From positions 18,586,501 through 18,650,500 of the forward strand of contig BSBM01000643.1 in the NCBI GenBank assembly GCA_027924585.1: a stretch of DNA of 64,000 bases. Reading direction: 5' to 3'. This document shows, piece by piece, positions 11,905 to 21,695 of this stretch. The notes beneath the pieces are model-generated. The model searched no databases, was not told the origin of the DNA, and saw only the letters and a list, made by a program, of their open reading frames with translations. A program made the translations under genes and the position numbers. The first letter of the stretch is position 1. The number at the start of each line of letters is the position of its first letter. Source of the stretch: Larix kaempferi. Its lineage: Eukaryota; Streptophyta; Pinopsida; Pinales; Pinaceae.

Positions 11905-13033
11905 TCCTTGAACAACATTTTCATGCAACTTGCAGCTCGACATAGCCTAGAAATTGGATGTCAGACTGACAAACCGTTGACTCCGTTGGTCTCCTGGCGT
12001 GCAATTACCTCTAGGGGGCCCTCTCCCTCGTCTCCCCATGGCCGAGTGGCTTCATTGTGCATTCATTTCGTAAACTAGGGTTTTGCTCAGTTTCATTGCA
12101 TGCAATCTCGCATTGGTGGGTCAACTCTGCAAAACCCTCCCTCGAGCCAGTGTTGGCAGTGTTCCCACATCGGCATTGCCCACACACACCCACAATAGCC
12201 AATGACATGCAATCTTGCTGCTCCGTTTTCTTTTTGGCTCCTGGACGAAAATTCACCAAGTGTCCCTAAACGGCATTTTCATGCGACTTGCAACTTGACA
12301 TAACTCGGAAACCGAACGTCGAACCAATAAATCATCAAATTCGTTGGTCTCCTGGCATGCGATTACCTCTAGGGGGCCTCTCCCTTGTCTCCCCATGGCC
12401 CAGTGGCTTCATTGTGCATTCATTTCGTAAACAAGGGTTTTGCTCAGTTTCATTGCATGTAATCTCGCATTAGTGGGTCAACTCTGCAAAACCCTAGCCC
12501 GAGCAAGTGTTGGTAGTGTTCCCATGTCGGAATTACCCACACACACCCGTAGGAGCCAACGACACGCAATCTTGTTGCTCCGTTTGCTTTTTGGCTCCCG
12601 GACGGAAATTCACCAAGTGTCCCTAAACGACATTTTCATGCGACTTGCGACTCGACATAACTCGGAACCTGGACATTGGACCGATGAACCGTAGACTTCG
12701 TTGGTCTCCTGGCATGCGATTACCTCTAGGGGGCCCTCTCCCTTGTCTCCCCATGGCCCAGTGGCTTCATTGTGCATTCATTTTGTAAACTAGGGTTTTG
12801 CTCAGTTTCATTGCATGCAATCTCGCATTGGTGGGTCAACTCTCCAAAACCCTCCCCCGAGCCAGTGTTGGCAGTGTTCCCATGTCGGAATTGCCCACAC
12901 ACACCCGTAGGAGCCAAGGACACACAATCTTGCTGCTCCGTTTGATTTTTGGCTCCCGGACGGAAATTCACCAAGTGTCCCTGAACAACATTTTCATGCG
13001 ACTTGCAACTCAACATAACTCAGAAACTGGACC
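11905..13033. repeat. Satellite array, subfamily A, monomer about 358 bp, about 3.1 copies
   Basis: The marker CATTTTCATGC occurs at 11916, 12274, 12631 and 12989, giving periods of 358, 357 and 358 bp. Each monomer also carries TCTAGGGGGCC, CCCATGGCC, GTAAACTAGGGTTTTGCTCA and CCACACACACCCG blocks. Monomers differ by point changes. Short open frames on both strands recur in each unit as a by-product. The array ends abruptly at about 13033. Confidence 0.95.
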
Positions 13034-13735
13034 TAGCTCATTTTACCTCTTCCTAGTTCAAAGGCGCTCATGCTCCTCTATTTAAAATCACATAAATTTT
13101 GGACCGAGATATCGATGATGTGCAAGTAGGCTCGACCAACTGGTTGGTCCGGGTCCCAAAATGACCGAAATACTCCACTCAACCCGCTTTGATAAATAAT
13201 ACCCCTGTGACTCTATCGGGCAAGTTTCGATGGTTAAAAATTTCAGGTGGGTAGGCCATAAAAGTTTGGTCCAGTTCTAAAACCATGCACCGGTTCTAAA
13301 ACCAAAGTAAGCAGTTTAGGTATAACTCTTACCTGCAACAGATTATCCAGTGACCATAATTCATGTCAGACTAACTGGCAGGTGTAGAATGAGAGAACCT
13401 AACATAAACTCCAAGAGAAAAAGGTGAAGAGGGGGAACTTGTTTGTATTTGCATAGCTGGGCATTTTTCTCTGATATAAGATAAAAATAATAACTCATAT
13501 CAGAGAAAAATGCCCAGCTAGGTAAATTATTGCTACGTGGAAGCTTCTCGTAAATTGAGATCATATTGGAAGCCTCCCCTATTAATTTATATGATTTTGC
13601 AAGGATTTTGTAATGTGCAAAGGTTTTTCTCTACGCTCCGAACAAGGAAGCCATTACCTAATTAATGTCGTCGTTAAATGCAGGGTAAGCATCCCTACAA
13701 TGCCATAAAGGAAAGAGTTCATCATTTAAAGAATC
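13034..13735. other. Spacer between satellite blocks
   Basis: Unique-looking sequence with no recognisable gene. It contains the perfect inverted repeat at 13454-13520, listed separately. Confidence 0.6.
13454..13520. repeat. Perfect 23-bp inverted repeat with 21-nt loop
   Basis: The left arm 13454-13476 starts TAGCTGGGCATTTTTCTCTG. The right arm 13498-13520 is its exact reverse complement. The 21-nt loop is A/T-rich. The arms would form a long unbroken hairpin in RNA or cruciform DNA. It might be a foldback-type element, a small-RNA precursor or a short inverted duplication; nothing else in the sequence decides. Confidence 0.9.
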
Positions 13736-13751
13736 AATGTACTGGATGCTC

Positions 13752-13834
13752 AGTAAGGGAGTGTGTAGTTTTTGCACACGGTGGTCAACTTTGCAAAATC
13801 ATCCACGAGGCACTTTTGGCTAGTGTTCTTGGTT
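13752..13834. repeat. Truncated satellite subfamily B monomer
   Basis: CTCAGTAAGGGAGTGTG ... GGTCAACTTTGCAAAATCAT ... GGCTAGTGTTC matches the start of the monomers further right, then breaks off at about 13834 into unrelated sequence. It is separated from the main B array by about 215 bp. Confidence 0.85.
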
Positions 13835-13837
13835 GGA

Positions 13838-14011
13838 ATTTTAATCATTCATGTCACGTCCAATTGAATTTTAATGGGTCCAATTGAATTTTAATAGAGT
13901 CTGGGTTCCCATGCTCTCGTCAAATTAGGCCCATCATTGAATGAAATGAATCTAGCTAAGGTGTTGAATTTAAATCATTCATGTCATGTCCAATTGAATT
14001 TTAATGGAGCC
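13838..14011. repeat. Direct repeats of an AT-rich block interrupting the satellite
   Basis: TTTTAATCATTCATGTCACG followed by TCCAATTGAATTTTAATGG (from about 13840) recurs with few changes from about 13970; the TCCAATTGAATTTTAAT part also appears a third time near 13878. The block separates the truncated B monomer from the main B array. Confidence 0.75.
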
Positions 14012-14050
14012 AGTGAAGCTATCTAATGCAATAGTTGCTGATTAATATAT

Positions 14051-16107
14051 GAAACTAGGGTTTTTCTCAGTAAGGGAGTGTGCAATTTTTGCATATGGGG
14101 ATCAAATTTGCAAAATCATACACCGAGCACTTATGGCTAGCGTTCCTAGCCCGAATCTACCTAGACACAACTGCAGGACTCCCTGGAACCTGGTTTTGTT
14201 GCACAGTTCGAGTTCTATGCCCCCGGTAGGTATCCAGCAGGTGTCCCTGAAGGCCTTTTGGATGCGAGATGGAACGAGCCATAGAATGACGACCGTGGAT
14301 CGGATCGACGAACCGTGGACTCCGTTGGATTCAGGACGTCTAGATAGTGCTAGGGGTTCCCCTCGACTCCGGTCCAGTGGCCCAGTTGCCACCTTACAGG
14401 TCCATCTTGGAAACTAGGGTTTTGCTTAGTGTGGGAGTGTGCAATTTTTGCACACGGGGGTCAACTTTGGAAAATCATCCACCGGGCGGGTATGGCTAGT
14501 GTTCCCAGCCCGAACCTACCTAGACACACCTGCAGGACTCCCGGAACCCAGTTTTGTTGCACAGTTCGAGTTCTTTGCCACCAGCAGGTATCCAGCAGGT
14601 GTCCTTGAAGACCTTTTGGATGCGAGACGAAATGAGCCATAGAATGACGACCGTAGCTCGGATCAATGAACTGTCGACTCTGTTGGATTCAAGACGTCTG
14701 GATAGTGCTAGGGGTGCCCCTCACCTCAGGTTCGGTGGCCTAGTTGCCACCTTGTAGGTCCATCTTGGAAACTAGGGTTTTGCTTAGTGTGGGAGTGTGC
14801 AATTTTTGCACACGGGGGTCAACTTTGGAAAATCATCCACCGGGCAGGTATGGCTAGTGTTCCCGTCCTGAACCTACCTAGACACACCTGTAGGACTCCT
14901 TGGAACCCGGTTTTGTTGCACGGTTCGAGTTCCATGCCCCCGGCAGGTATCCAACAGGTGTCCCTGAATGCCTTTTGGATGCGAGACGGAACGAGTCATA
15001 GAATGACGACCATGGCTCGGATCAATGAACCGTCGACTTCGTTGGATTCAGGACATTTGGATAGTGCTAGGGGTGCCCCTCTCCTATGGTCCGGTAGTCC
15101 AGTTGCCACCTTGCAGGTCCATCTTGGAAACTAGGGTTTTGCTCAGTGTGCGAGTGTGCAATTTTTGCACACAGGGGTCAACTTTGGAAAATCAACCACC
15201 ATGCGGGTATGGCTAGTGTTCCCAGCCTGAACCTACCTAGACACACCTGTAGGACTCCCCGAAACTTGGTTTTGTTGCACGGTTCGAGTTCTATGCCCCT
15301 GGTAGGTATCCAGCAGGTGTCCCTGAAGGCCTTTTGGATGCGAGACGGAACGAGCCATAGAATGATGACCATAGCTCGGATCAATGAACCATTGAATACG
15401 TTGGATTCAGGACGTCTAGATAGTGCTAGGGGTGCCCCTCGCCTCTAGTCCGGTGGACATTTACCACCTTGCAAGTCCATCTTGGAAACTAGGGTTTTGC
15501 TAAGTGTGGGAGTGTGCAATTTTTGCACACAGGGGTCAACTTTGGAAAATCATCCACCGGGTGGGTATGGCTAGTGTTCCCAGCCCGAACCTGCCTAGAC
15601 ACACCTACAAGACTCCTCAAAACCCGGTTTTGTTGCACGGTTCGATTTCTATGCCCCCGACAAGTATCCAACAAGTGTCCCTGAAAGCCTTTTGGATGCG
15701 AGACAGAACGAGCCATAGAATGACGACCGTGGCTCGGACCGATGAAATGTCAACTTCATTGGATTCAGAACATCCAGATAGTGCTATGGGTGCCCCTTTC
15801 CTTTGGTTTGGTGGCCCAGTTGCCACCTTGCAGGTCCATCTTGTAAACTAGGGTTTTGCTCAGTGTGGGAGTGTGCAATTTTTTCACACGGGGGTCAACT
15901 TTGGAAAATCATCCACCGGGTGGGTATGGATAGTGTTCCCGACCCGAACCTGCCTAGACACACCTGCAGGACTCTCCGGAACCCGGTTTTGTTGCATGGT
16001 TCGAGTTCTATGCCCTCGGCAGGTATCTAGTAGGTGTCCTTGAAGGACTTTTGGATGCGAGACAGAACGAGCCATAGAATGACGACCATGGCTCGGATCG
16101 ATGAATA
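14051..16107. repeat. Satellite array, subfamily B, monomer about 358 bp, about 5.75 copies
   Basis: AAACTAGGGTTTT recurs at 14052, 14411, 14769, 15128, 15486 and 15844, giving periods of 358-359 bp. Shared boxes: GTGTGCAATTTTTGCACAC (itself containing an inverted repeat), ACCTAGACACACCTGCAGGA, GGATGCGAGACGGAACGAGC and GCTAGGGGTGCCCC. The last copy is cut off at about 16107, where an old retroelement fragment begins. Several boxes (AAACTAGGGTTTTGCTCAGT, ACCGTCGACTCCGTTGG, CACACACCT-TAGGA, GGCCCAGT) align in the same order with subfamily A, so A and B share ancestry. Confidence 0.95.
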
Positions 16108-16260
16108 AGGAGGATTTATACACCATTTTGACCACATTTTTTAATTCGTTTGAGGGTTCTTATTTAGGTATAGATAATATCAAAGGCTTCTTGTTGGATG
16201 TTGGTTTCACTTCCAATTCTAATGCATGTCTTGAAATAATATCCAAGTCAGCTTCAACCT
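16108..16260 (-). pseudogene. 3' part of an older Gypsy gag, split by the chromovirus insertion
   Basis: On the minus strand the reading frame that stops abruptly at the right edge of the big element (29606, ...YEEAKKV) resumes here in phase after removing one copy of the AACCT duplication. It reads on for about 33 codons to a TAA at about 16152-16154. Past that stop the frame stays open to the satellite junction, so the TAA may itself be a decayed Gln codon. This block is what remains between the satellite array and the insertion. Confidence 0.85.
16256..16260. repeat. Left target-site duplication AACCT
   Basis: The five bases immediately before the 5' LTR match the five after the 3' LTR (29606-29610). 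A 5-bp duplication is standard for Ty3/Gypsy integrases. Confidence 0.95.
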
Positions 16261-19200
16261 TGTCACATACCCCAATTTTGCAAAATTAATGTAATTATCT
16301 TATTATATTCCTGAGACATTATGTTAAATTTAATGCTAAGTAGGAATTGATGACTCAGCAGAGTCACCAGAAATGGAATGTAATTCTGAATATTTTATTA
16401 TTAATAAATAAATTATGGAGACAACAGCATGGGAGAGCTGTTAAAAGAGGTTACTGGTCTAACTGGTGGATGGAACTAGGTGGAAAGGCAAAAGACAAGT
16501 GGCAGCATCCTCAAACATTTCCTAAGTTGCAGGTGGCAACTTCCCTATATTTTGGGGTCATGATTCCCCAAGAAAGTGGAATCTGGGTAGGTGGCTCATT
16601 AATGACAGTTAACCCAACAAAGACCTAGGCAATCTTTTAAATAGTACTCAATGAACTGAGCTGGGGGTTCAAGAGTTCTGGAGGGAGAATACATTCAGGT
16701 GAATGATATTCAGGAGTCCCATTGAGGAAGTGGGAAATCAGTAAGGAAGTGGTTTGAGAGGGATGCTGTAGTAACTTGGTTCCAGTTTTGCTGCTTGGGC
16801 TGAGTGAATTGTTTTGCTGCACCTAGTTCCAGCCAGGGAGACCAGAGCAAGCTCGGGGGTCCTGAGAAGTGCTGTCTGGGCACTCTCCAGGAATTGGTAG
16901 GGAGGAACAGCCTCCTGTTGCTGTTGTTGTCCTCAGTATTAAAAACAGGTTCTGTTAATTATTGCTTTGTGTTTTATTTAGTTTAAACAAATTCCTGTTA
17001 TGATTTTTCATTTAATTGTCAGAATGATATCAGTTTAGTAAAAGAAATATCCCAGAATATCAGCATGTAAGATTTTGAATAATTACTTTATTTCAGTATT
17101 CTTAATAGCATTATTCAATAGTGTTAATGTTTTATACTGCATACCGTACAATAGTAATATTGTAAGCAATGGTTTATTTATGTACATTTTATACATAGTC
17201 TAATTATTTTTGTTTAATAGATAGGTAGGTTTTAGCACAAGTAATCCTTCTCTGGTTTTACAACAGGTTGAAAACATGATAGGAACAAAAATTAAATAGA
17301 ACCATAAAAACTACAATAATATTTTAGCATTGATATTTTTTTTTAAATATGCAAACCCTAGCTAACATTTGTACAAACCTTTAGCTGTCACATAAATGGA
17401 CGAGTTAAATTACAGTAGAAAGTTTAACTAGTTATTATCTAGACAAACGACAGGACAAGCAGAACTCTAATTGACTTAATAACGAGCCAAACCACAGATT
17501 AGTATATCTTTCATATGATTATTTACTTAGACAGAGCCGTAGTTATGATAAAATTGTTTATTCAGCTAAACAGAACTTGTGACTGTAGAGTTAGATCAAA
17601 CCCTACTACTCCAGTTCTTAACCATAGGAAATTTTCATCAGATACAAACTAAACGTTAAAACCATAACCACGCGAAGTAGACAGAACGTTTCCTAGCTCA
17701 TTGTCGAGCAGTTAAACCTCTTAAAAAATTTCTTTGTTTCTCTATTACTAACAGTAGAACGTTGTAACTACTGAATCAGCATTTATCTAGAAAAATCATT
17801 ATTTTACTTTCATATTAAATCCTAGACATTACAGGTGTTTAACTTGAACAGTATTGCAATGACTCAACCACGGCCGTGACCCAGATTCCCATGTAGATAA
17901 ATTTTAAAACAGGAAGTCAAAAATATATGCCACCTACAAATAACTTAAAACATACAGGAGACTCGTACTAGGTCGTATTATTCACCCATTGAAACTTTAC
18001 GACGATTCCTATCTACAGCCGAGATCACAAACCCACTGTACCAGTGGTTTTAAAAACCAAAGATTTATTTCTTTAAAATTTAAAGCATTAAATTAAATAA
18101 CAACGCAGACATAGAACCAGCCTTCACAAGACATAAGTCATATTAAGGAATTTTCCAAAACCCTGGGTAATAAAAACCCAGAAGTAGAGTACAGGTACAG
18201 TATTAAACCTTGAGGCCGTAACCCCACTTACAGAACAGGCTCATAAGCCTGGTTCACTTTAATATTTACAATACAATTCTTCAATATAAAAACCTAAGTA
18301 CCGAAAAGAGGCTACCATAGTTACAACACTGACAGAGGCCGTAGTATTCGAACACATCACAGTGTTGTTCTATCCAAAACCAAACCCTAAGCACTCAACA
18401 ACCAGCAAGGAGGAGAAGCCGTGGTGAACCAGGCTTACCCGGTATTAGCCAAAGCGTCGAGGGTTGTGTCTTCCACACCTTCACGAATTCTTACTAGCAC
18501 CTGCAACAATAGTATGATAATCAGCTACAGACTTATGATTTTTGTTAAACCCTTTGCTTTTAAAACTGAAAACAAACAATGGTATGTTAAATTGCTTACC
18601 AGCAAATTCGATTGGGGTTCCCACTCAATAATCATTCCATCAACCTTAAGCAGAGAAGGTGTAAAACCTTCCTCGTCACCGAAGGCACAACTGATGGAGA
18701 CCAAAGGATTATTATACTATGGAATCCATGACCAAGTTCTGAACCAAACGATAAATCTCATACCAGAACCATACCAGTCAAAGAAGCCAAGGGATAAACC
18801 CTAGGAACTTAATACACAAATAGCTACCTACAGCCAACTCAAAAGACTCTCATCTGGTAAAAGAAATGAGCAAAGGAATTGCTGCAACCTGGAAGTTGCT
18901 ACGAATTGTGATACAACAAAACTCAAACCCAGAGATTTCGTAGAATGACCCGAGCCCGGAGGCGAAGAAAAATGACAAGGTAGGGTTAGATCAAGTGTTT
19001 TATATCGCCAGATACTTGGCCCTAGTTTCACCACGTAGCAGTTTGATTTTTCCATTTCAGTGGGTCGACACTTCAAAGTTATTAAGTTACAAATTACTCG
19101 TGATGCATATAAAATCATCATAGGAATGTTCCAATATGGTAATGAACCCTAGTTCCATCTCACCAATCATTCCATGTTAAAACCAAGTTTTGAACCTCGC

Positions 19201-20479
19201 TCATGTGAACATTAAAAAAATTTCCCTACAATCATTAAAACATATAAATTGTCAATAAAGTTCAATATATCAACGAGGTTCTCATCATTACTGCCAAATA
19301 GAAATGATATTTGGATAAATAAAGTCCTTGTGTGGATACCTATAATGGTTATAATACTATTGTTTCTAATCATCTTTCTAACAATTAAAAACATTGGATT
19401 GATACCTGTAAATCTTGCTTCATGCTTAATGAGACCTTGCCTTACGTTTCATCTCTACTATGCCTTATATCGACATTGAAACTCAAGTATTAGGATGTTA
19501 AAAGGATAAGGAGAGTTTGAATTCTTAACTGTAGAATTCTAAGGATACAGGTGCCAAGTCAGATAGATATGGTTCATAGAACTTACCACAAAATTTCCAC
19601 TCCTTTATTTATTGATGATATTATAGCTTGGTACATATAATTTCAAGAAGTGTCATTTCACATTGTTGGAATTTTCGTTGGTGGATTTTCTTTAAGTTTC
19701 TTTAACTCATAAGAATTGCAATGAGGGTATCCAAAAAACCTTGTCATTTCTAGTCGCTATATATAGGGAAACTCATATCAGTATCCTGAATCTAGTACTA
19801 CAGATGAGAAAAATATATTGTTACTATCCTCAATATTAACGAGTTTAATCAAATATGATAATTGGGAACTAATTACTTTAGGTGCTTATAGATTTTATTT
19901 GAGTATTATTCTTGAAACAAAACAGTTCTAAACAAGGTAATTTGTTTATAATAGAATACTTGAACTAACAGAAAATACTTGCAATTTGCTAAGGTACGAG
20001 AAATACAACGATAGTGAAATTATTAAATCCATATCCTTTGCAATTAAAAGTACAAATCAAAAACAAAACCTTGCAGAATTTGAACTTGGCATGGTGCAGG
20101 AAGATTTTCTACCTTTAAGAGACGTGATAAAAAAACTGGTTAGCATGTCATACTTTTTCTTGAATGATTTAGTACTGAAAACTGATATTTAATACTTGAA
20201 GAATTAAGGGTAACGAACTGCAATTACCTGTATACCTATAGAGAAGAAAATCGATTGCATTAGCTCGTAAGCTAAGTAAGTCCAGATCTGACATGGCAAA
20301 CTCCCCCTTACGGTTGCAAGCAGTAAAATAATCAGTAACGGAAAAGAGAGAACCATAAACAACATTTAAGTACAATGACAGATCATTTCAGACATTTTTA
20401 TGTTCAAATGCATTCCATAACATTAATTTCTTTTGTTAAAAAAAAATTTAAATTTTTTGGAAATTATCGGGTTTTGACA
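16261..20479 (+). repeat. 5' LTR of the chromovirus (4,219 bp)
   Basis: It runs from TGTCACATAC to TTTTGACA. It matches 25387-29605 base for base apart from scattered substitutions and no net length change. A TATA-like CTATATATAGG at 19757-19767 would place transcription start in the last 0.7 kb. Open frames inside the LTR occur in both copies and are not genes. Confidence 0.97.
19757..19767 (+). promoter_or_regulatory. TATA-like core promoter in the 5' LTR
   Basis: CTATATATAGG followed by GAAACTC, conserved in the 3' LTR at 28883-28893. Its position, about 720 bp before the LTR end, fits a U3/R boundary; no start-site data are available. Confidence 0.5.
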
Positions 20480-20481
20480 TG

Positions 20482-20493
20482 TGGTATCAGAGC
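20482..20493 (+). other. Primer-binding site, initiator tRNA-Met type
   Basis: TGGTATCAGAGC starts three bases after the LTR end. This is the standard plant site complementary to the 3' end of tRNA-iMet, used by most plant chromoviruses to prime minus-strand DNA synthesis. Confidence 0.93.
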
Positions 20494-20654
20494 ATGGTTC
20501 ATACACTAGGCCTTAATATGGCTCCACTAGTTTCCGCAGAACAGTGCCAATGAAAGGAAAAATTTATATATCTATATAATGTTACTAAATTGTATTTTCT
20601 GTTTTATGAAACATAGCAGAAAAATTTTCTTCTTTCTGAATCTAACAGGCAGGT

Positions 20655-21665
20655 ATGGAAAAGCTAGAAGAATATGCTGAGGAGGAAACTCCAAACACTG
20701 CGACAAGACAGATGTCGAGAGAACCTGCGACAGAGGAGGAAATTGCTCACTCCTCGGAACTGATGCAGACCATAAAAGGTTTAAAGACGGAAATAGAAAC
20801 AGTCAAGAAGGATAACGAAAGAATTCTGAAAACTCAAGAGCAGCTTAATCAATTATTGATAGAAAAATTTCATACAGGAGGAAGAAGCCAAAGAGCTGAA
20901 TCTGAAGAAGCTAGTCATCAAAGAGGGTCTAAAAGTATGAAACCCACTAAATCTGACAGCAGTTCATCATCTGAAGAAAGAAAGGAACAACACAGTCATC
21001 ACACTACTAGTGACAGCAGTGAGGCTGAGTTGTATCACCGGAAGAAAAAGTACAGGCCTTACGAAGAGATTTCCGGGGAGTTTAAGAAAATAAAACCCCC
21101 AACATTCAACGGAGAATCTGAAACAGGAGAAGAGGCAGAATCCTGGTTATCCGGGATGAGAAAATATTTCCAGATTTATAACTATTCAAATCAGCTGAAG
21201 GCACGAATGGCCATTTGCAACCTTTCTGGAAAGGCGGACATATGGTGGCAAGACCTGAAAAGGGTTAAGGGGATTAAAGAAAAAGAAGTTAATTGGAGTA
21301 CTTTTAAAAGGTACTTCAAAAAGAAATTTTTTTCTGAACAGTACTACGAGGAGAGGGCTAAGGAATTTTATGAACTGAAGCTAGGATCTATGACTATGAA
21401 GGACTTAAACAGTAAGTCCTTAAGCCTGTTACGGTATGTGCCGTATTTTGTCGAAGAGAAACCAAAAATACAGCGATTTCTTAGCTGCCTGCCATATCAT
21501 ATTAAGGACAGAATTGAATATGATAACCCCAAAATGTTGGAAGAGGCTATGCGAAAGGCTAATTTCTGTTATGAACAGAATAAAAAGAAAGAAGGGATAG
21601 CCAGCTGGAAAGCTAAAAAGAACAGCAATCAGCCTGAGTACAGGAAAAAGGAGTTTGTACCCTAG
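20655..21665 (+). CDS. gag: Gag (capsid region) of the chromovirus, ended by an in-frame UAG
   Basis: 336 codons from the first ATG after a 160-nt leader. The N-terminal third is acidic, Ser/Glu-rich and partly coiled. The retrotransposon Gag domain follows (about residues 135-305), recognisable by KPPTFNGE, ESWLSGMRKYF, ADIWWQDL and FKRYFKKKF. It would form the particle shell that packages element RNA. The TAG at 21663-21665 ends it just before the nucleocapsid segment. The next ORF is in the same frame 30 bases on, so gag and pol were, or are, one polyprotein, as is usual in this clade. The break is one base change from a sense codon. Confidence 0.92.
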   Translation: MEKLEEYAEEETPNTATRQMSREPATEEEIAHSSELMQTIKGLKTEIETVKKDNERILKTQEQLNQLLIEKFHTGGRSQRAESEEASHQRGSKSMKPTKSDSSSSSEERKEQHSHHTTSDSSEAELYHRKKKYRPYEEISGEFKKIKPPTFNGESETGEEAESWLSGMRKYFQIYNYSNQLKARMAICNLSGKADIWWQDLKRVKGIKEKEVNWSTFKRYFKKKFFSEQYYEERAKEFYELKLGSMTMKDLNSKSLSLLRYVPYFVEEKPKIQRFLSCLPYHIKDRIEYDNPKMLEEAMRKANFCYEQNKKKEGIASWKAKKNSNQPEYRKKEFVP

Positions 21666-21695
21666 AAATGTTTCAAAAATAACAAGAACAAAACC

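Noticed and set aside
13361-13564. Minus-strand open frame across the hairpin
   Set aside because: It spans both arms of the inverted repeat and has no protein-like features.
11905-16107. CRISPR-like regular spacing
   Set aside because: The repeats are contiguous 358-bp satellite monomers without unique spacers, and the host is a plant.
16347-16628. Open frame starting MMTQQSHQKW, also present at 25473-25754
   Set aside because: It lies in the LTR and recurs only because the LTR is duplicated; no motif, and other LTR frames behave the same way.
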